Shown: piece by piece, positions 55,610-64,000 of the stretch
Numbering within the stretch: the first letter of the stretch is position 1
Layout of the letters: each line of letters starts with the position of its first letter
NCBI GenBank assembly: GCA_020627705.1
Contig: JAHDGJ010000004.1
Span: 1-64,000, forward strand
Length of the DNA: 64,000 bases
Source of the DNA: Saprospiraceae bacterium
GTDB lineage: Bacteria > Bacteroidota > Bacteroidia > Chitinophagales > Saprospiraceae
Reading direction: 5' to 3'
Translations under genes and position numbers: made by a program
The notes under the pieces: generated by a model
Seen by the model: the letters and a program-made list of their open reading frames with translations, nothing else
The model's database searches: none
Told to the model about the DNA's origin: nothing

Positions 55610-56441
55610 CATCTCCTCCCGCTCCAATATCTAAAGCGCAGTATTTAATATTATCTATATAGTAATTTCCTGGACAGTTGCCTTGAATCAACACCCAGGG
55701 ATAATCTACACCTGCCATCACCTCACTTTCTAATTCGTAAGTCAGTTTTACCCAAGAGCCAGGTTCAACATCCTGAAAAAATCCAGTAGCAAAATCACCT
55801 TCAATCTGAAGTTTTAATGAGCCTGGTTCTTCGAAAAAGACATCAATCTCTATTTTTATCGCTTTGTCCGTAACTGTCGGAACACTCAAATTTGCATTTT
55901 CAGCAAATGGGTCAGTTTGAGTCATTTTTAAAACCTTATCGGAAGCATTCACTGCATTAGGTGCAGGATTATCAACTACCGTAACATTTTGACCCCAAGA
56001 ATTCCAACCTCCAACTTCTCCATCTTCGAAATCTCCAAGTACCAAACAATTATCTGCATTTGGATCAGGTAAATCTGGATCTCTTTGATCAATCACAACG
56101 ATTTGCTTAGCAGAATCTTGACCAGCATCATTACCTACAAGAAGCGTGATTTCATATTCGCCTGCCTCCGGGTAGTAAGCTGTATCGACCTCTGTATTAT
56201 TATCTCTAATGAATGAACCTGTGGATTTAAATTTCCATGCTGAAAACAATCCCTCACCTGTACTTGTATTCTCCAATGTGATATAATTAGAATTAACCGA
56301 CCAAGGAGTTGCATTAAATGATGCAGTGGGAGCTACTGTTTCTATATTTCCCAAAAAACGATCATCATCGTTTGAACAAGAAAGAATAAAACAAAGACAA
56401 ACTCCGAAAATAAAAAGTGAATAGAAATTAAATTTTTTCAT
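55200..56441 (-). CDS. Surface glycan-binding lipoprotein: PKD-like domain plus two near-identical binding modules
   Basis: A 413-residue lipoprotein (FGVCLCFILSCSNDDD, Cys22). I start it at the ATG at 56441; an upstream TTG adds seven residues. Residues about 32-125 resemble a PKD domain (APTASFNATPW ... YPEAGEYEITLLVGNDAG). Two ~135-residue beta-sandwich modules follow, each starting VLGDFEDGEVG and ending near YYIDNI; they differ at only some 23 positions by eye. Module shape suggests a carbohydrate-binding role. In this position (after SusCD and VCBS genes, before GH10) it fits a SusE/F-like xylan-binding protein. Its start overlaps the previous gene by 14 bases. Confidence 0.85.
   Translation of the reverse strand: MKKFNFYSLFIFGVCLCFILSCSNDDDRFLGNIETVAPTASFNATPWSVNSNYITLENTSTGEGLFSAWKFKSTGSFIRDNNTEVDTAYYPEAGEYEITLLVGNDAGQDSAKQIVVIDQRDPDLPDPNADNCLVLGDFEDGEVGGWNSWGQNVTVVDNPAPNAVNASDKVLKMTQTDPFAENANLSVPTVTDKAIKIEIDVFFEEPGSLKLQIEGDFATGFFQDVEPGSWVKLTYELESEVMAGVDYPWVLIQGNCPGNYYIDNIKYCALDIGAGGDVLGDFEDGEVGDWNAWGQNVTVVDNPAPNAVNASSKVLKMTQTDPFGENANRSIPVVTENAKKIEIDVFFEEPGSLKLQIEEDFSTGYFQDVEPGAWVKLTYNLEGEVMSGIEYPWILIQGNCPGSYYIDNITYFE
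55641..56043 (-). repeat. Tandem module copy A of the binding lipoprotein
   Basis: Encodes the first module (VLGDFEDGEVGGWNSWGQNV ... YYIDNIKYC). The high similarity to copy B indicates a fairly recent internal duplication, or gene conversion keeping the copies alike. Confidence 0.8.
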
Positions 56442-59400
56442 AATTGTAACTTTTGTTATCAAAAGAATGTATGCTTAAGTAATCATTATTGTTTGAGACT
56501 ACTATAAGACTTTTATCATGTATTGTTTTAACTATGCACATATCGCGTGCATCTTTGTTGCAAAAAAATCCTGAATCTTTTAAACTAATGGGTTCAAAAT
56601 CTCCTTCACCATTTCCTAATGCTATCATTCCAATAGAAGCATCATTTCTTTTGGTCTCTACCTCAGAAATAAAAAGATTTCCTATGAATACTAAATCTAA
56701 ATTTTGATCCTGATTAACATCCATCGATAGAATGGAAGAAATATTTGACAATTGACAAAGCAATGGAAGATTAGAGTATTTAAACCCGTTACCTTTGTCA
56801 TTTAATGCTACCATACTGGCAAATGTGTTTACTATATTTTCCTTTGGCTTAACATCAACATCTAGAGTGGAATAAATTTCAGAAAGGCTTGAACGCGCAA
56901 ATTTATCATACGACTTAAAATGTTTATTCAATTCTGGAATTTGCTCACTTGAACACTGCTTGCCTCGAAGAGGATAATTTTCTCCATTCTCTACAAAACT
57001 TAGCACTACGTCATGTAGACCATCCTTATTTAGATCATCTGATATCATTTTAAACGGTTGATCATTGGATGCTTGATATTTATAGTTCTGGCCCAAATTA
57101 CCAAGTACTAGGTCATCATAACCATCATTGTTTAGATCTTTAGAATAAACAGAAAACCACCAACCTTTATGACCATCAGGGTTATATTTTTCAGTTTGAT
57201 CTTCGAATTGACCATTTTTATTTATCAAAAAAGATACTTTCATCCATTCACCAACGACCACTATGTCTTCTAATCCATCTTTGTTTACATCATTCCAACA
57301 TAGATCTGTAACCATCCCGATTTTTTTTAGCGAAGGGGCAAGATGATCGGCGAGTACAAACTTCCCTTCCTTATTTAATCTATTTTCTAGTAAGTGGCTA
57401 CTTGCTGCTTTACCATATTCACCTGGCACTTGTCTTCCACCAACCAGCAAATCAAGATCACCATCGTTATCAAAATCTGTAACAGCAATACGCGAAGAAG
57501 ATTCAAAAACATTGGGTAGAGCAAATTCAATATGCTCAAGTCCTGAGCCATCGTTTAAATACAATCTGTCAGCATAGTATTTACTTCCTTTTTCAAATTC
57601 CGATCCACCGCTCGCAACAAATAAATCTACTAATCCATCATTATTAGCATCAAAAAATACGGCATCATAATCCTCGCTCTTTTTGTGTGATTCAAAATAA
57701 TTGGACTTCATTTTAAAACTTCCATCCATTTCTTGTATGTACAATTTAGATGTATGACCGGAAGCAGCTGTAACAAAAAAATCATCTAAACCATCATTAT
57801 TTATATCTGCGGATGCTATGCCAGGTCCTAGAGCCGACATTTCATGAGGCAACAATCTGCCATTTTCAAAATCATTGAATTCATTTTCAATATGAGGGGC
57901 GTTGACATTAAGTTGATCTGGTGTAATGTGATTAAAATAAACTATTTGAGTTTCTTTTTTACTGTTCTTTAGATTTTGCTCCTTCTTATTTATCTCTAGT
58001 AATGTGTTGATTTTGGGATCAACCACTTTTACTATTTCCCCGGTAGGCCATGTGATTCGTAAACTGTCTATCCTAGATAAATCACCTAATCCAAAATGAT
58101 GAATTGCAGGTACTGATGATTGAAAACCTCTACTACTTGTTAATTCAGAATACTGAAAAAGATCTGAAGAATATAGTTCTACCTTCGTTCCTAAACCTTG
58201 GGTATTGTTATCATCATTTATAGCAACTTTTATCCAGTTATTTATTGATCGATTTTGATAAAGTGCCATTTGATCATCTACATTATTAACTATCAAATCA
58301 AGATCTCCATCGTTATCAAAATCCGCATATGCACAGCCATTAGAAAAGCCATTATAATCTAATCCCCAGTCTTTAGATTTGTCTTCAAATTGCAAACCGC
58401 CCTTATTCTGGTATACACAATTAGGAATTTTCTGAGAGGGGATTTTTTTGGAAAGTTCTAGCAATTCTGAAGGAGCATATTTTTCCCCTTTTATTTTCTT
58501 AAAGAAATCTTTATGATTAATATCCTTTCTTACACCGTTCGAAACGAAAAGATCTTTTAGTCCGTCATTATCAAAATCCGCAATTAAAGGGGCCCAACTC
58601 CAATCCGTAGTTGCCGTGCCAGTGATACGAGAAAGATCACTAAAAATTGGAATTTGATCATTTACTACTCCCCTGTTCAATTGGAACGCATTTTCCATGT
58701 ATTGGTAATGAAGACCCTTGTCTATCATATCTTGAAAACCGTCCACATCCATGCTTGCCATATTGACCTTTGATCTAAAATTACTTTCAGGAGCCATATC
58801 GACTTGATATATGTCTGGAAGTCCATCATTGTTAAAATCAGCAATATCTACTCCCATACCATAGAATGCAGTATGCTGAAAACTTTGTCTTAGCCTATCG
58901 GTAAATGTGCCATCCTGATTATTGATATACATAATATCTGAAGAGGCAAAGTCATTAGAAACATAAATGTCACTCCAACCATCATTATTAATATCACTCA
59001 CCGTGGCACTTAGGGTCAACCCAAAGTTTAAAACTCCTGCTTGCTCTGTAATGTTTGTAAAGGATGAACCGTCGTTTCGATAAAGTTGATCACTAGTCGC
59101 CAATTTTGGCAATTTCTGATTACTAGAATACACAAAATTTGGAGCCTTAAAATCTAGTGGAGGATAATTTGCTACGTAAAGATCAAGATCTCCATCGTTA
59201 TCAAAATCCAAAAATGAACCCTGCACGCTATTTCCCGTATCTGCAACATTATATTCTCTTGAAGATTCTATAAAAGTTCCGTCACCATTATTTATGTATA
59301 ACAAATTTGACTTATCATGAAAACTTCCAGAACGACACACATATATATCCAAATATCCATCACTATTAACATCTGCCATACTTACTCCAGTGCTCCATGA

Positions 59401-59748
59401 ATTTTTCAATTCTATAATCCCTGCTTGTTGCGTTACATTTTCAAATTTGAAATCCCCTTGATTTAGATAGAGTTGATCTTGGACTATATTGCCGGTAAAA
59501 AAGACATCAATCAATCCATCATTATTAACATCACCTGCAGCTACACCTCCTCCCATATACAAATAAGGGTAAGTAAAGTAATTGAGCTTTTCATCTTCCA
59601 TTAGATCGTTTGAAAATGTGATTCCTGAGTCATGGATTAATTCGAAAAGTTTTGAATTATTTTTCGATATTTCATTCTCCTTACAACCAACTAACAACCA
59701 AAGGGCCGTAAATATTAGTAATTTTATATGAGGTGAATTAAGGTTCAT
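56428..59748 (-). CDS. VCBS/FG-GAP - UnbV - VCBS surface lipoprotein (locus 2)
   Basis: A 1106-residue lipoprotein (LWLLVGCKENE, Cys22) with the same plan as the two locus 1 proteins: an N-terminal VCBS propeller (DVNNDGLIDVFFTGN, DFDNDGDLDLYVANYP, DFNNDGLPDIYQVD), an ASPIC/UnbV domain at about 501-588 (SSRGFQSSVPAIHHFGLG, LRITWPTGEIVKVV), and a C-terminal VCBS region (DINNDGLDDFFVTAAS, DFDNDGDLDLLVGGRQ, DVNQDQNLDLVFIGN). Acidic loops indicate many calcium sites. It is encoded between susD and the PKD-module lipoprotein, so a role in xylan capture or stabilising the SusCD complex is the natural guess. No enzymatic residues are recognised. Confidence 0.88.
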   Translation of the reverse strand: MNLNSPHIKLLIFTALWLLVGCKENEISKNNSKLFELIHDSGITFSNDLMEDEKLNYFTYPYLYMGGGVAAGDVNNDGLIDVFFTGNIVQDQLYLNQGDFKFENVTQQAGIIELKNSWSTGVSMADVNSDGYLDIYVCRSGSFHDKSNLLYINNGDGTFIESSREYNVADTGNSVQGSFLDFDNDGDLDLYVANYPPLDFKAPNFVYSSNQKLPKLATSDQLYRNDGSSFTNITEQAGVLNFGLTLSATVSDINNDGWSDIYVSNDFASSDIMYINNQDGTFTDRLRQSFQHTAFYGMGVDIADFNNDGLPDIYQVDMAPESNFRSKVNMASMDVDGFQDMIDKGLHYQYMENAFQLNRGVVNDQIPIFSDLSRITGTATTDWSWAPLIADFDNDGLKDLFVSNGVRKDINHKDFFKKIKGEKYAPSELLELSKKIPSQKIPNCVYQNKGGLQFEDKSKDWGLDYNGFSNGCAYADFDNDGDLDLIVNNVDDQMALYQNRSINNWIKVAINDDNNTQGLGTKVELYSSDLFQYSELTSSRGFQSSVPAIHHFGLGDLSRIDSLRITWPTGEIVKVVDPKINTLLEINKKEQNLKNSKKETQIVYFNHITPDQLNVNAPHIENEFNDFENGRLLPHEMSALGPGIASADINNDGLDDFFVTAASGHTSKLYIQEMDGSFKMKSNYFESHKKSEDYDAVFFDANNDGLVDLFVASGGSEFEKGSKYYADRLYLNDGSGLEHIEFALPNVFESSSRIAVTDFDNDGDLDLLVGGRQVPGEYGKAASSHLLENRLNKEGKFVLADHLAPSLKKIGMVTDLCWNDVNKDGLEDIVVVGEWMKVSFLINKNGQFEDQTEKYNPDGHKGWWFSVYSKDLNNDGYDDLVLGNLGQNYKYQASNDQPFKMISDDLNKDGLHDVVLSFVENGENYPLRGKQCSSEQIPELNKHFKSYDKFARSSLSEIYSTLDVDVKPKENIVNTFASMVALNDKGNGFKYSNLPLLCQLSNISSILSMDVNQDQNLDLVFIGNLFISEVETKRNDASIGMIALGNGEGDFEPISLKDSGFFCNKDARDMCIVKTIHDKSLIVVSNNNDYLSIHSFDNKSYNYEKI

Positions 59749-59855
59749 AGATTCTACTCAAATCACCATTTGAAAGGAAAGAAACAAGAGTGCTATACAT
59801 GCACACTATGTTCCGTTTCCAATCAAATGATAAGCCTATTATGAAAAACTATTGT

Positions 59856-61322
59856 TTAGTATCCAGGATTTTGATCACTTTGAGAGATATTAGGGTTTGT
59901 ATTAATTTCTTGGAATGGAATAGGCAAAAGCTCATGCTTTCCTGAAGAAAATCCAGTCCCCGCTAACTCATTCGCAGCTAATCCCCACCTCAATAAATCA
60001 TCAATTCTCACTTGTTCTCCAGCCAGTTCGACTCTCCTTTCATGGACAATAGCTTCAAAAATCTCTTGTTGATTTGAAACTGGATAAGCAGAATTCATTT
60101 CAGCACTTCCGTACTGAGGCATTCCAACTCTATCTCGTACCTGATTTAGTAAATCGATGGCAGCGGAAGAATTCCCCAATTCGTTTTCTGCTTCTGCCCA
60201 CATGAGCAAAACATCAGCGTATCGAATTATTCTACAGTTAATCCCTGAAGCCTGGTTTTCGTTTGGTTGCTTATAGTACAATTGATATTTTCTCCATGCA
60301 ACCTCTCTGTCTAAAGGAAGAGCAACTACTTCTGAATCATTGTTAAACAAATCTCCATTTACGTAAAAATTGGCTTGGAATCTTGGGTCATTTTCTTCGT
60401 ACTCTGCTACTAAGTCAGCACTCGGATACGAATTAAACCAATCATTCCATCCCATATCTTGTCCTCTAAAACTGTATTCATGTATACTGGTACCCGTTCC
60501 TACCCCACTCCAATCAGTGGTCGCTCCAAAGGCTAGGGTGTAATTTAATTCCCAAACAGATTCATTATTAAATTCTGTTTCTTCTAAAAAGTTATCTCCA
60601 TAATTATCTACAAGTGCGTGACCGGAAATACTACTAAATGCGTCTCTAGCCTCTTGCCACCTTTCGTTATACAAATAAGCTTTGCCTAAAAGTGCCAAGG
60701 CACTTCCTACTGAAGGTCGACCACCATCGGTATTCACTTTACTTTTTAGTTTTGTCGAAGCATCAGTAAGGTCTGCAATGATTGCATCCCATACCTCAGA
60801 TTTTGGAGATCGTGGTTGGCCCTCTCCGGTTGGCTCAATATAAAGCGGAAGATCTCCAAAACGATTTACCAAAATAAAGTAATAAAATGCTCGCATAAAT
60901 TTTGCCTCACCAATCGCTTGATTTATCGCACTTTGATCAACATTTTCAAATTTATCCTCATTTTGTATTACAAAGTTGGCTTTATTGATTCCTCTGAAGC
61001 AATTGTCCCAATATTGAAAAATATATCCATCTTCTTGGTCAAAGGTATAGTCGTAGTAAACTCTTTTATTAGCCTCATGCTGTGGATTTAACTCTACTTC
61101 ATGGGCGAGATTATCGTACATATAATACCATACCCTTGTAAAAAGTGCTTCCGTTTGAAGATTAGCATATATTGCATCTACAGCGGATTGCAGTTGTTCT
61201 TTATTTTTGAAAAAAGTATCTTCACTTAGTTCGTTGGGATTGGTAAGTTCCAAATCATCAACAGAACAGGCATGAATAATTGCCAAAACGAATAACACGA
61301 TTAAAATTCTAAAGGACTTCAT
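59856..61322 (-). CDS. SusD/RagB-type glycan-binding lipoprotein (locus 2)
   Basis: A 488-residue outer-membrane lipoprotein (VLFVLAIIHACSVDD, Cys19, acidic export residues). SusD features include NPNELSEDTFFKNKEQLQSAVDAIYANLQ, AKFMRAFYYFILVNRFGDLPLYIEP, SALALLGKAYLYNERWQEA, RYADVLLMWAEAENELG and the C-terminal HERRVELAGEQVRIDDLLRWG ... LLPIPFQEINTNPNISQSDQNPGY. It caps the SusC channel encoded 3 bases upstream and, given its operon, should bind xylan or xylo-oligosaccharides. The next gene begins 107 bases downstream; no terminator was seen in that gap. Confidence 0.95.
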   Translation of the reverse strand: MKSFRILIVLFVLAIIHACSVDDLELTNPNELSEDTFFKNKEQLQSAVDAIYANLQTEALFTRVWYYMYDNLAHEVELNPQHEANKRVYYDYTFDQEDGYIFQYWDNCFRGINKANFVIQNEDKFENVDQSAINQAIGEAKFMRAFYYFILVNRFGDLPLYIEPTGEGQPRSPKSEVWDAIIADLTDASTKLKSKVNTDGGRPSVGSALALLGKAYLYNERWQEARDAFSSISGHALVDNYGDNFLEETEFNNESVWELNYTLAFGATTDWSGVGTGTSIHEYSFRGQDMGWNDWFNSYPSADLVAEYEENDPRFQANFYVNGDLFNNDSEVVALPLDREVAWRKYQLYYKQPNENQASGINCRIIRYADVLLMWAEAENELGNSSAAIDLLNQVRDRVGMPQYGSAEMNSAYPVSNQQEIFEAIVHERRVELAGEQVRIDDLLRWGLAANELAGTGFSSGKHELLPIPFQEINTNPNISQSDQNPGY

Positions 61323-61325
61323 ATT

Positions 61326-64000
61326 CTAAAATTTTATTTGTACACCTCCTAAAAAGACTTTAGGAAGAGGATAGTTTCCACGATCAATACCGACTTGAGA
61401 GGCATTATTACCTACTAAAACAGACGAACCAACTTCTGGGTCTAAGCCTGAATAATCTGTCAACGTCCAAAGATTTTGTCCACTGAAATAGATTCTTAAT
61501 TTTGATATCCCTTGTCTCTCCATAGGGATAGTATATCCTACAGTCAAATTCTTTAACCTTGTGAATGATCCGTCTTCGACGAATCTATCACTTGGTAGTA
61601 AATTTTGTGGATCAGTTGTAATCCTTGGTATATCTGTATCGGTATTCGACTCTGACCATGCATCAAGCGCTTGAGGTCCTGCATTAAAAAATCTACGGCC
61701 CCCTTCTAAATCCCAAATGTTAGTATTGTAAATCTCATTTCCTTGCATGCCAATAAAAAGCAAGCTAAAGTCAAATGCTTTGTATTCTCCACCCAAATTC
61801 AAACCATAAGTAAAATCTGGAATTGGGCTACCCAATATTATTTTATCTAAATCATCAATTACGCCGTCTGGCACTCCCTCCGCGCCAGAGATATCTCTAA
61901 ATTTTATATCTCCTGGCTGAGCACCTTCTTGTAGAGGCGAGGTTAAAATTTCTGCTTCAGTTTGGAATATACCATCAGTCACATAACCATAAAAATGATT
62001 TAAAGCCAAACCTTCTTCGCTACGAAGCAAAGATGCATTTTCGAAAAAACCATTGGTTAAGATTTCTCCTCCAAGTGACTGAACCACATTATTGGTTGTA
62101 CCAATGTTAAAATCTACATTCCATTTAAAAGGACCTTCGGCTTCATTATAACCCAATGTAAATTCAAAACCATCAACTAAAACAGAACCAACGTTTCTTG
62201 GCCCAGAACCATTGTGCCCCCCCAAAGAAGGTGTCAATTGGACATTAATTAGGAGATCATCGCTAAGGTTTCGATAATATTCGCCAGATAAAGAAAGTTT
62301 ATTGTCAAACATATAAACATCCGCTCCAACATTGGTCATTTTGGTAGTCTCCCATTTGAGCTCAGGTGACGCAACATTTCCAGCAGTCGTTCCCGTACCT
62401 AAAATTGCTTCTCCAGATAGAGCATCAACAAATGAAGTAAAATAACTTCCAGTATTTATAGATGCCGAATATCTATAGTCCCCAATTTTGTCGTTTCCAA
62501 CTGTTCCATGACTACCTCTTAATTTCATGTAGCTAATTGCTCCATCGGAAGGAAAAAAGTCTTCTTTAGAAATCACCCATCCACCTGCGACAGAATAAAA
62601 TCCTGCCCACCTATTATTTGATCCAAATCTTGTTGAAGCATCTCTTCTATAAGAACCTGCCAACAGGTATTTTCCTTGATAATCATAATTTACTCTTCCT
62701 AAATATCCTAGTCGAATGTATTCGAAACTAAATGATCCACCTTGAAGATCATTGTTGGTCAAATTATCAATTTCATTAGTTATCGCATTGGTGCTACTAG
62801 CGCCTGCACGAGTATCAAAAGAGTTATTTCGTTCACCTAGGAGTAAAAAATCAAAATTGTGATTTCCGAAAGACTTCAGATAATTTAACTGAGCAAATGA
62901 AGTTACTTGTCTATGTTTTCCAGTACCAAAACCTATTACGGCAAAAGGCACTGCTGTTGGTTCTCCAGAAAAAGAAGGAGTGAAGTTATTATTCTCAAAA
63001 ATCCAATAATCTAAACCACTTTGTACCTTAAATTTTAACCCTTCTAAGATCTCATATTGAGCATATAAGCTACCTAAAATATTAGTTCGTTGACTTTTGT
63101 TTTGAGGGTGTGCTAAAACTCTCACAGGATTTTCAGCATCTTGGGCATCTAATGCATTGTTGACCCCTTGATAACCACCGATATTACTTGAGTTAAAAAC
63201 ACTAAAATATGGCGGCATTTTAATCGCATGTTCTAAGGCTGAACGTCCACCTGCCGTATTTTCTGGTTTACGATTTACAAGGGAAACGGCTAGGTTTTGA
63301 CCTATTTCAATTTTTTTCTTTTTGAATGAACTGTTCGCTCTGAAGTTATACCTATCAGTACCGGTATTTAATAAAACTCCTTCTTGATTTATATACGCTC
63401 CACTTAATCGATAGTTCGAATTTTCACCTGCTCCCGAAACGGCTAAATTATAGTTTTGAAAAGTACCTGGTTGAAAAATTTCATCTTGCCAATCTGTATC
63501 ATGGCTGATCAAATCCGCATATTGAGGATCGTTTATTCTATCACCAGCAACCCCCCAATTGGCAGCGTGCTGAAGATATTGCTCCCTATTCATGACATCA
63601 AACCTTTCTGTAACTAATTGAGTCCCAACTTGCGTTGAAAGCTCAATGGTTGGTTCTCTGTTTTCGCCTTTTTTAGTGGTTACCATGATCACACCATTCG
63701 AACCTTGGGCACCAAAAATAGCGGTGGTGGAAGCATCTTTTAGCACCGTTACAGATTCGATATCACCTGGACTAAGGTCACCAAGGCCTTGCACTATTAC
63801 ACCGTCAACAACAATTAATGGACTGTTATCGCCCGTAGTACTGAGTCCTCTGATTCGTAAAACCGGATCCGCACCTGGAGATCCGTTGTTCATTACCATT
63901 ACTCCAGTTGCTCTTCCTTGCAAGGCCTGGTCTGCAGTAAAGGTTGCCACTTCAGTAAGCTCATCCCCTTTGACTGTCTCGATAGCTCCTGTGACCTTGG
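61326..64000 (-). CDS. SusC/RagA-type TonB-linked outer-membrane transporter (locus 2), N-terminus beyond right edge
   Basis: The frame is open from the stop at 61326 to the right edge, 891 codons, so the signal peptide and regulatory-like domain lie outside the window. The visible part starts in the plug with KVTGAIETVKGDELTEV, then QALQGRATGVMVMNNGSPG, PLIVVDGVIVQGLG, VLKDASTTAIFGAQGSNGVI, and continues through the barrel to FLGGVQIKF. A GTG at 63950 is not the real start, because the SusC-type sequence continues upstream of it. It should import xylo-oligosaccharides with the neighbouring SusD. A C7 run on the plus strand (62217-62223) lies within it. Confidence 0.94.
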   Translation of the reverse strand, partial: KVTGAIETVKGDELTEVATFTADQALQGRATGVMVMNNGSPGADPVLRIRGLSTTGDNSPLIVVDGVIVQGLGDLSPGDIESVTVLKDASTTAIFGAQGSNGVIMVTTKKGENREPTIELSTQVGTQLVTERFDVMNREQYLQHAANWGVAGDRINDPQYADLISHDTDWQDEIFQPGTFQNYNLAVSGAGENSNYRLSGAYINQEGVLLNTGTDRYNFRANSSFKKKKIEIGQNLAVSLVNRKPENTAGGRSALEHAIKMPPYFSVFNSSNIGGYQGVNNALDAQDAENPVRVLAHPQNKSQRTNILGSLYAQYEILEGLKFKVQSGLDYWIFENNNFTPSFSGEPTAVPFAVIGFGTGKHRQVTSFAQLNYLKSFGNHNFDFLLLGERNNSFDTRAGASSTNAITNEIDNLTNNDLQGGSFSFEYIRLGYLGRVNYDYQGKYLLAGSYRRDASTRFGSNNRWAGFYSVAGGWVISKEDFFPSDGAISYMKLRGSHGTVGNDKIGDYRYSASINTGSYFTSFVDALSGEAILGTGTTAGNVASPELKWETTKMTNVGADVYMFDNKLSLSGEYYRNLSDDLLINVQLTPSLGGHNGSGPRNVGSVLVDGFEFTLGYNEAEGPFKWNVDFNIGTTNNVVQSLGGEILTNGFFENASLLRSEEGLALNHFYGYVTDGIFQTEAEILTSPLQEGAQPGDIKFRDISGAEGVPDGVIDDLDKIILGSPIPDFTYGLNLGGEYKAFDFSLLFIGMQGNEIYNTNIWDLEGGRRFFNAGPQALDAWSESNTDTDIPRITTDPQNLLPSDRFVEDGSFTRLKNLTVGYTIPMERQGISKLRIYFSGQNLWTLTDYSGLDPEVGSSVLVGNNASQVGIDRGNYPLPKVFLGGVQIKF

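Noticed and set aside
63948-63950. GTG as start of the right-hand SusC gene
   Set aside because: The frame upstream to the window edge encodes typical SusC plug sequence (VTGAIETVKGDEL), so the gene is simply cut by the edge.

Overview
The window is AT-rich chromosomal DNA of a member of the Bacteroidota, probably free-living and aquatic. It has two SusC/SusD glycan-utilisation loci, many surface lipoproteins with acidic residues straight after the lipobox cysteine, C-terminal type IX secretion sorting domains, and large FG-GAP/VCBS proteins. Saprospiria-like lineages fit this picture, but no marker gene here settles the taxon. I saw no rRNA, tRNA, CRISPR array, insertion sequence or phage gene.

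Layout. (1) 1-5872, minus: two large secreted proteins. One is a cysteine-rich, CUB-containing, SprB-repeat-like adhesin that runs off the left edge and is interrupted by no stop. The other is a beta-helix/SdrD-B/type IX protein with a clear terminator. (2) 6160-9015, plus: a membrane-anchored AraC-type regulator and a secreted CotH-kinase-like protein. (3) 9016-14040, minus: a LacI-family gene followed by glucokinase, aldose 1-epimerase, GAPDH and phosphofructokinase, i.e. a sugar-entry and glycolysis operon. (4) 14217-35969, plus: glycan locus 1, with SusC, SusD, a terminator/attenuator, two large VCBS-UnbV-VCBS lipoproteins, a GH26-like lipoprotein, a GH65 hydrolase-type enzyme, an MFS transporter, a GH37 trehalase, a GH13 oligo-1,6-glucosidase-like enzyme, a vanadium-haloperoxidase-fold lipoprotein and a sodium/solute symporter. 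(5) A GH43 lipoprotein (36027-37688, plus) sits at the junction. (6) 37685-64000, minus: glycan locus 2, for xylan. In transcription order from the right edge it holds SusC (cut by the edge), SusD, a VCBS-UnbV-VCBS lipoprotein, a PKD plus tandem-repeat binding lipoprotein, GH10, a DUF5060 protein, GH10, GH3, xylulokinase, xylose isomerase, a sodium/solute symporter, a second GH26-like protein, a small unknown, transketolase, a Gfo/Idh oxidoreductase and a kelch protein.

How it works together. Locus 1 appears to import an alpha-glucoside-containing glycan. GH26-like and GH65 enzymes act outside the cytoplasm, while GH37 and GH13 lack signal peptides and act inside. The glucose released would be taken up and enter the LacI-headed glycolytic operon that diverges from susC. 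Two similar 16-base sites, one in front of susC and one in front of glucokinase, suggest that the LacI protein links both. Locus 2 breaks xylan to xylose at the surface and in the periplasm, then sends it through XylA/XylB and transketolase, with a possible xylose dehydrogenase side branch.

The least understood parts are the three ~1,100-residue VCBS-UnbV-VCBS lipoproteins that follow both SusCD pairs, and the paired GH26-like enzymes, one in each locus.
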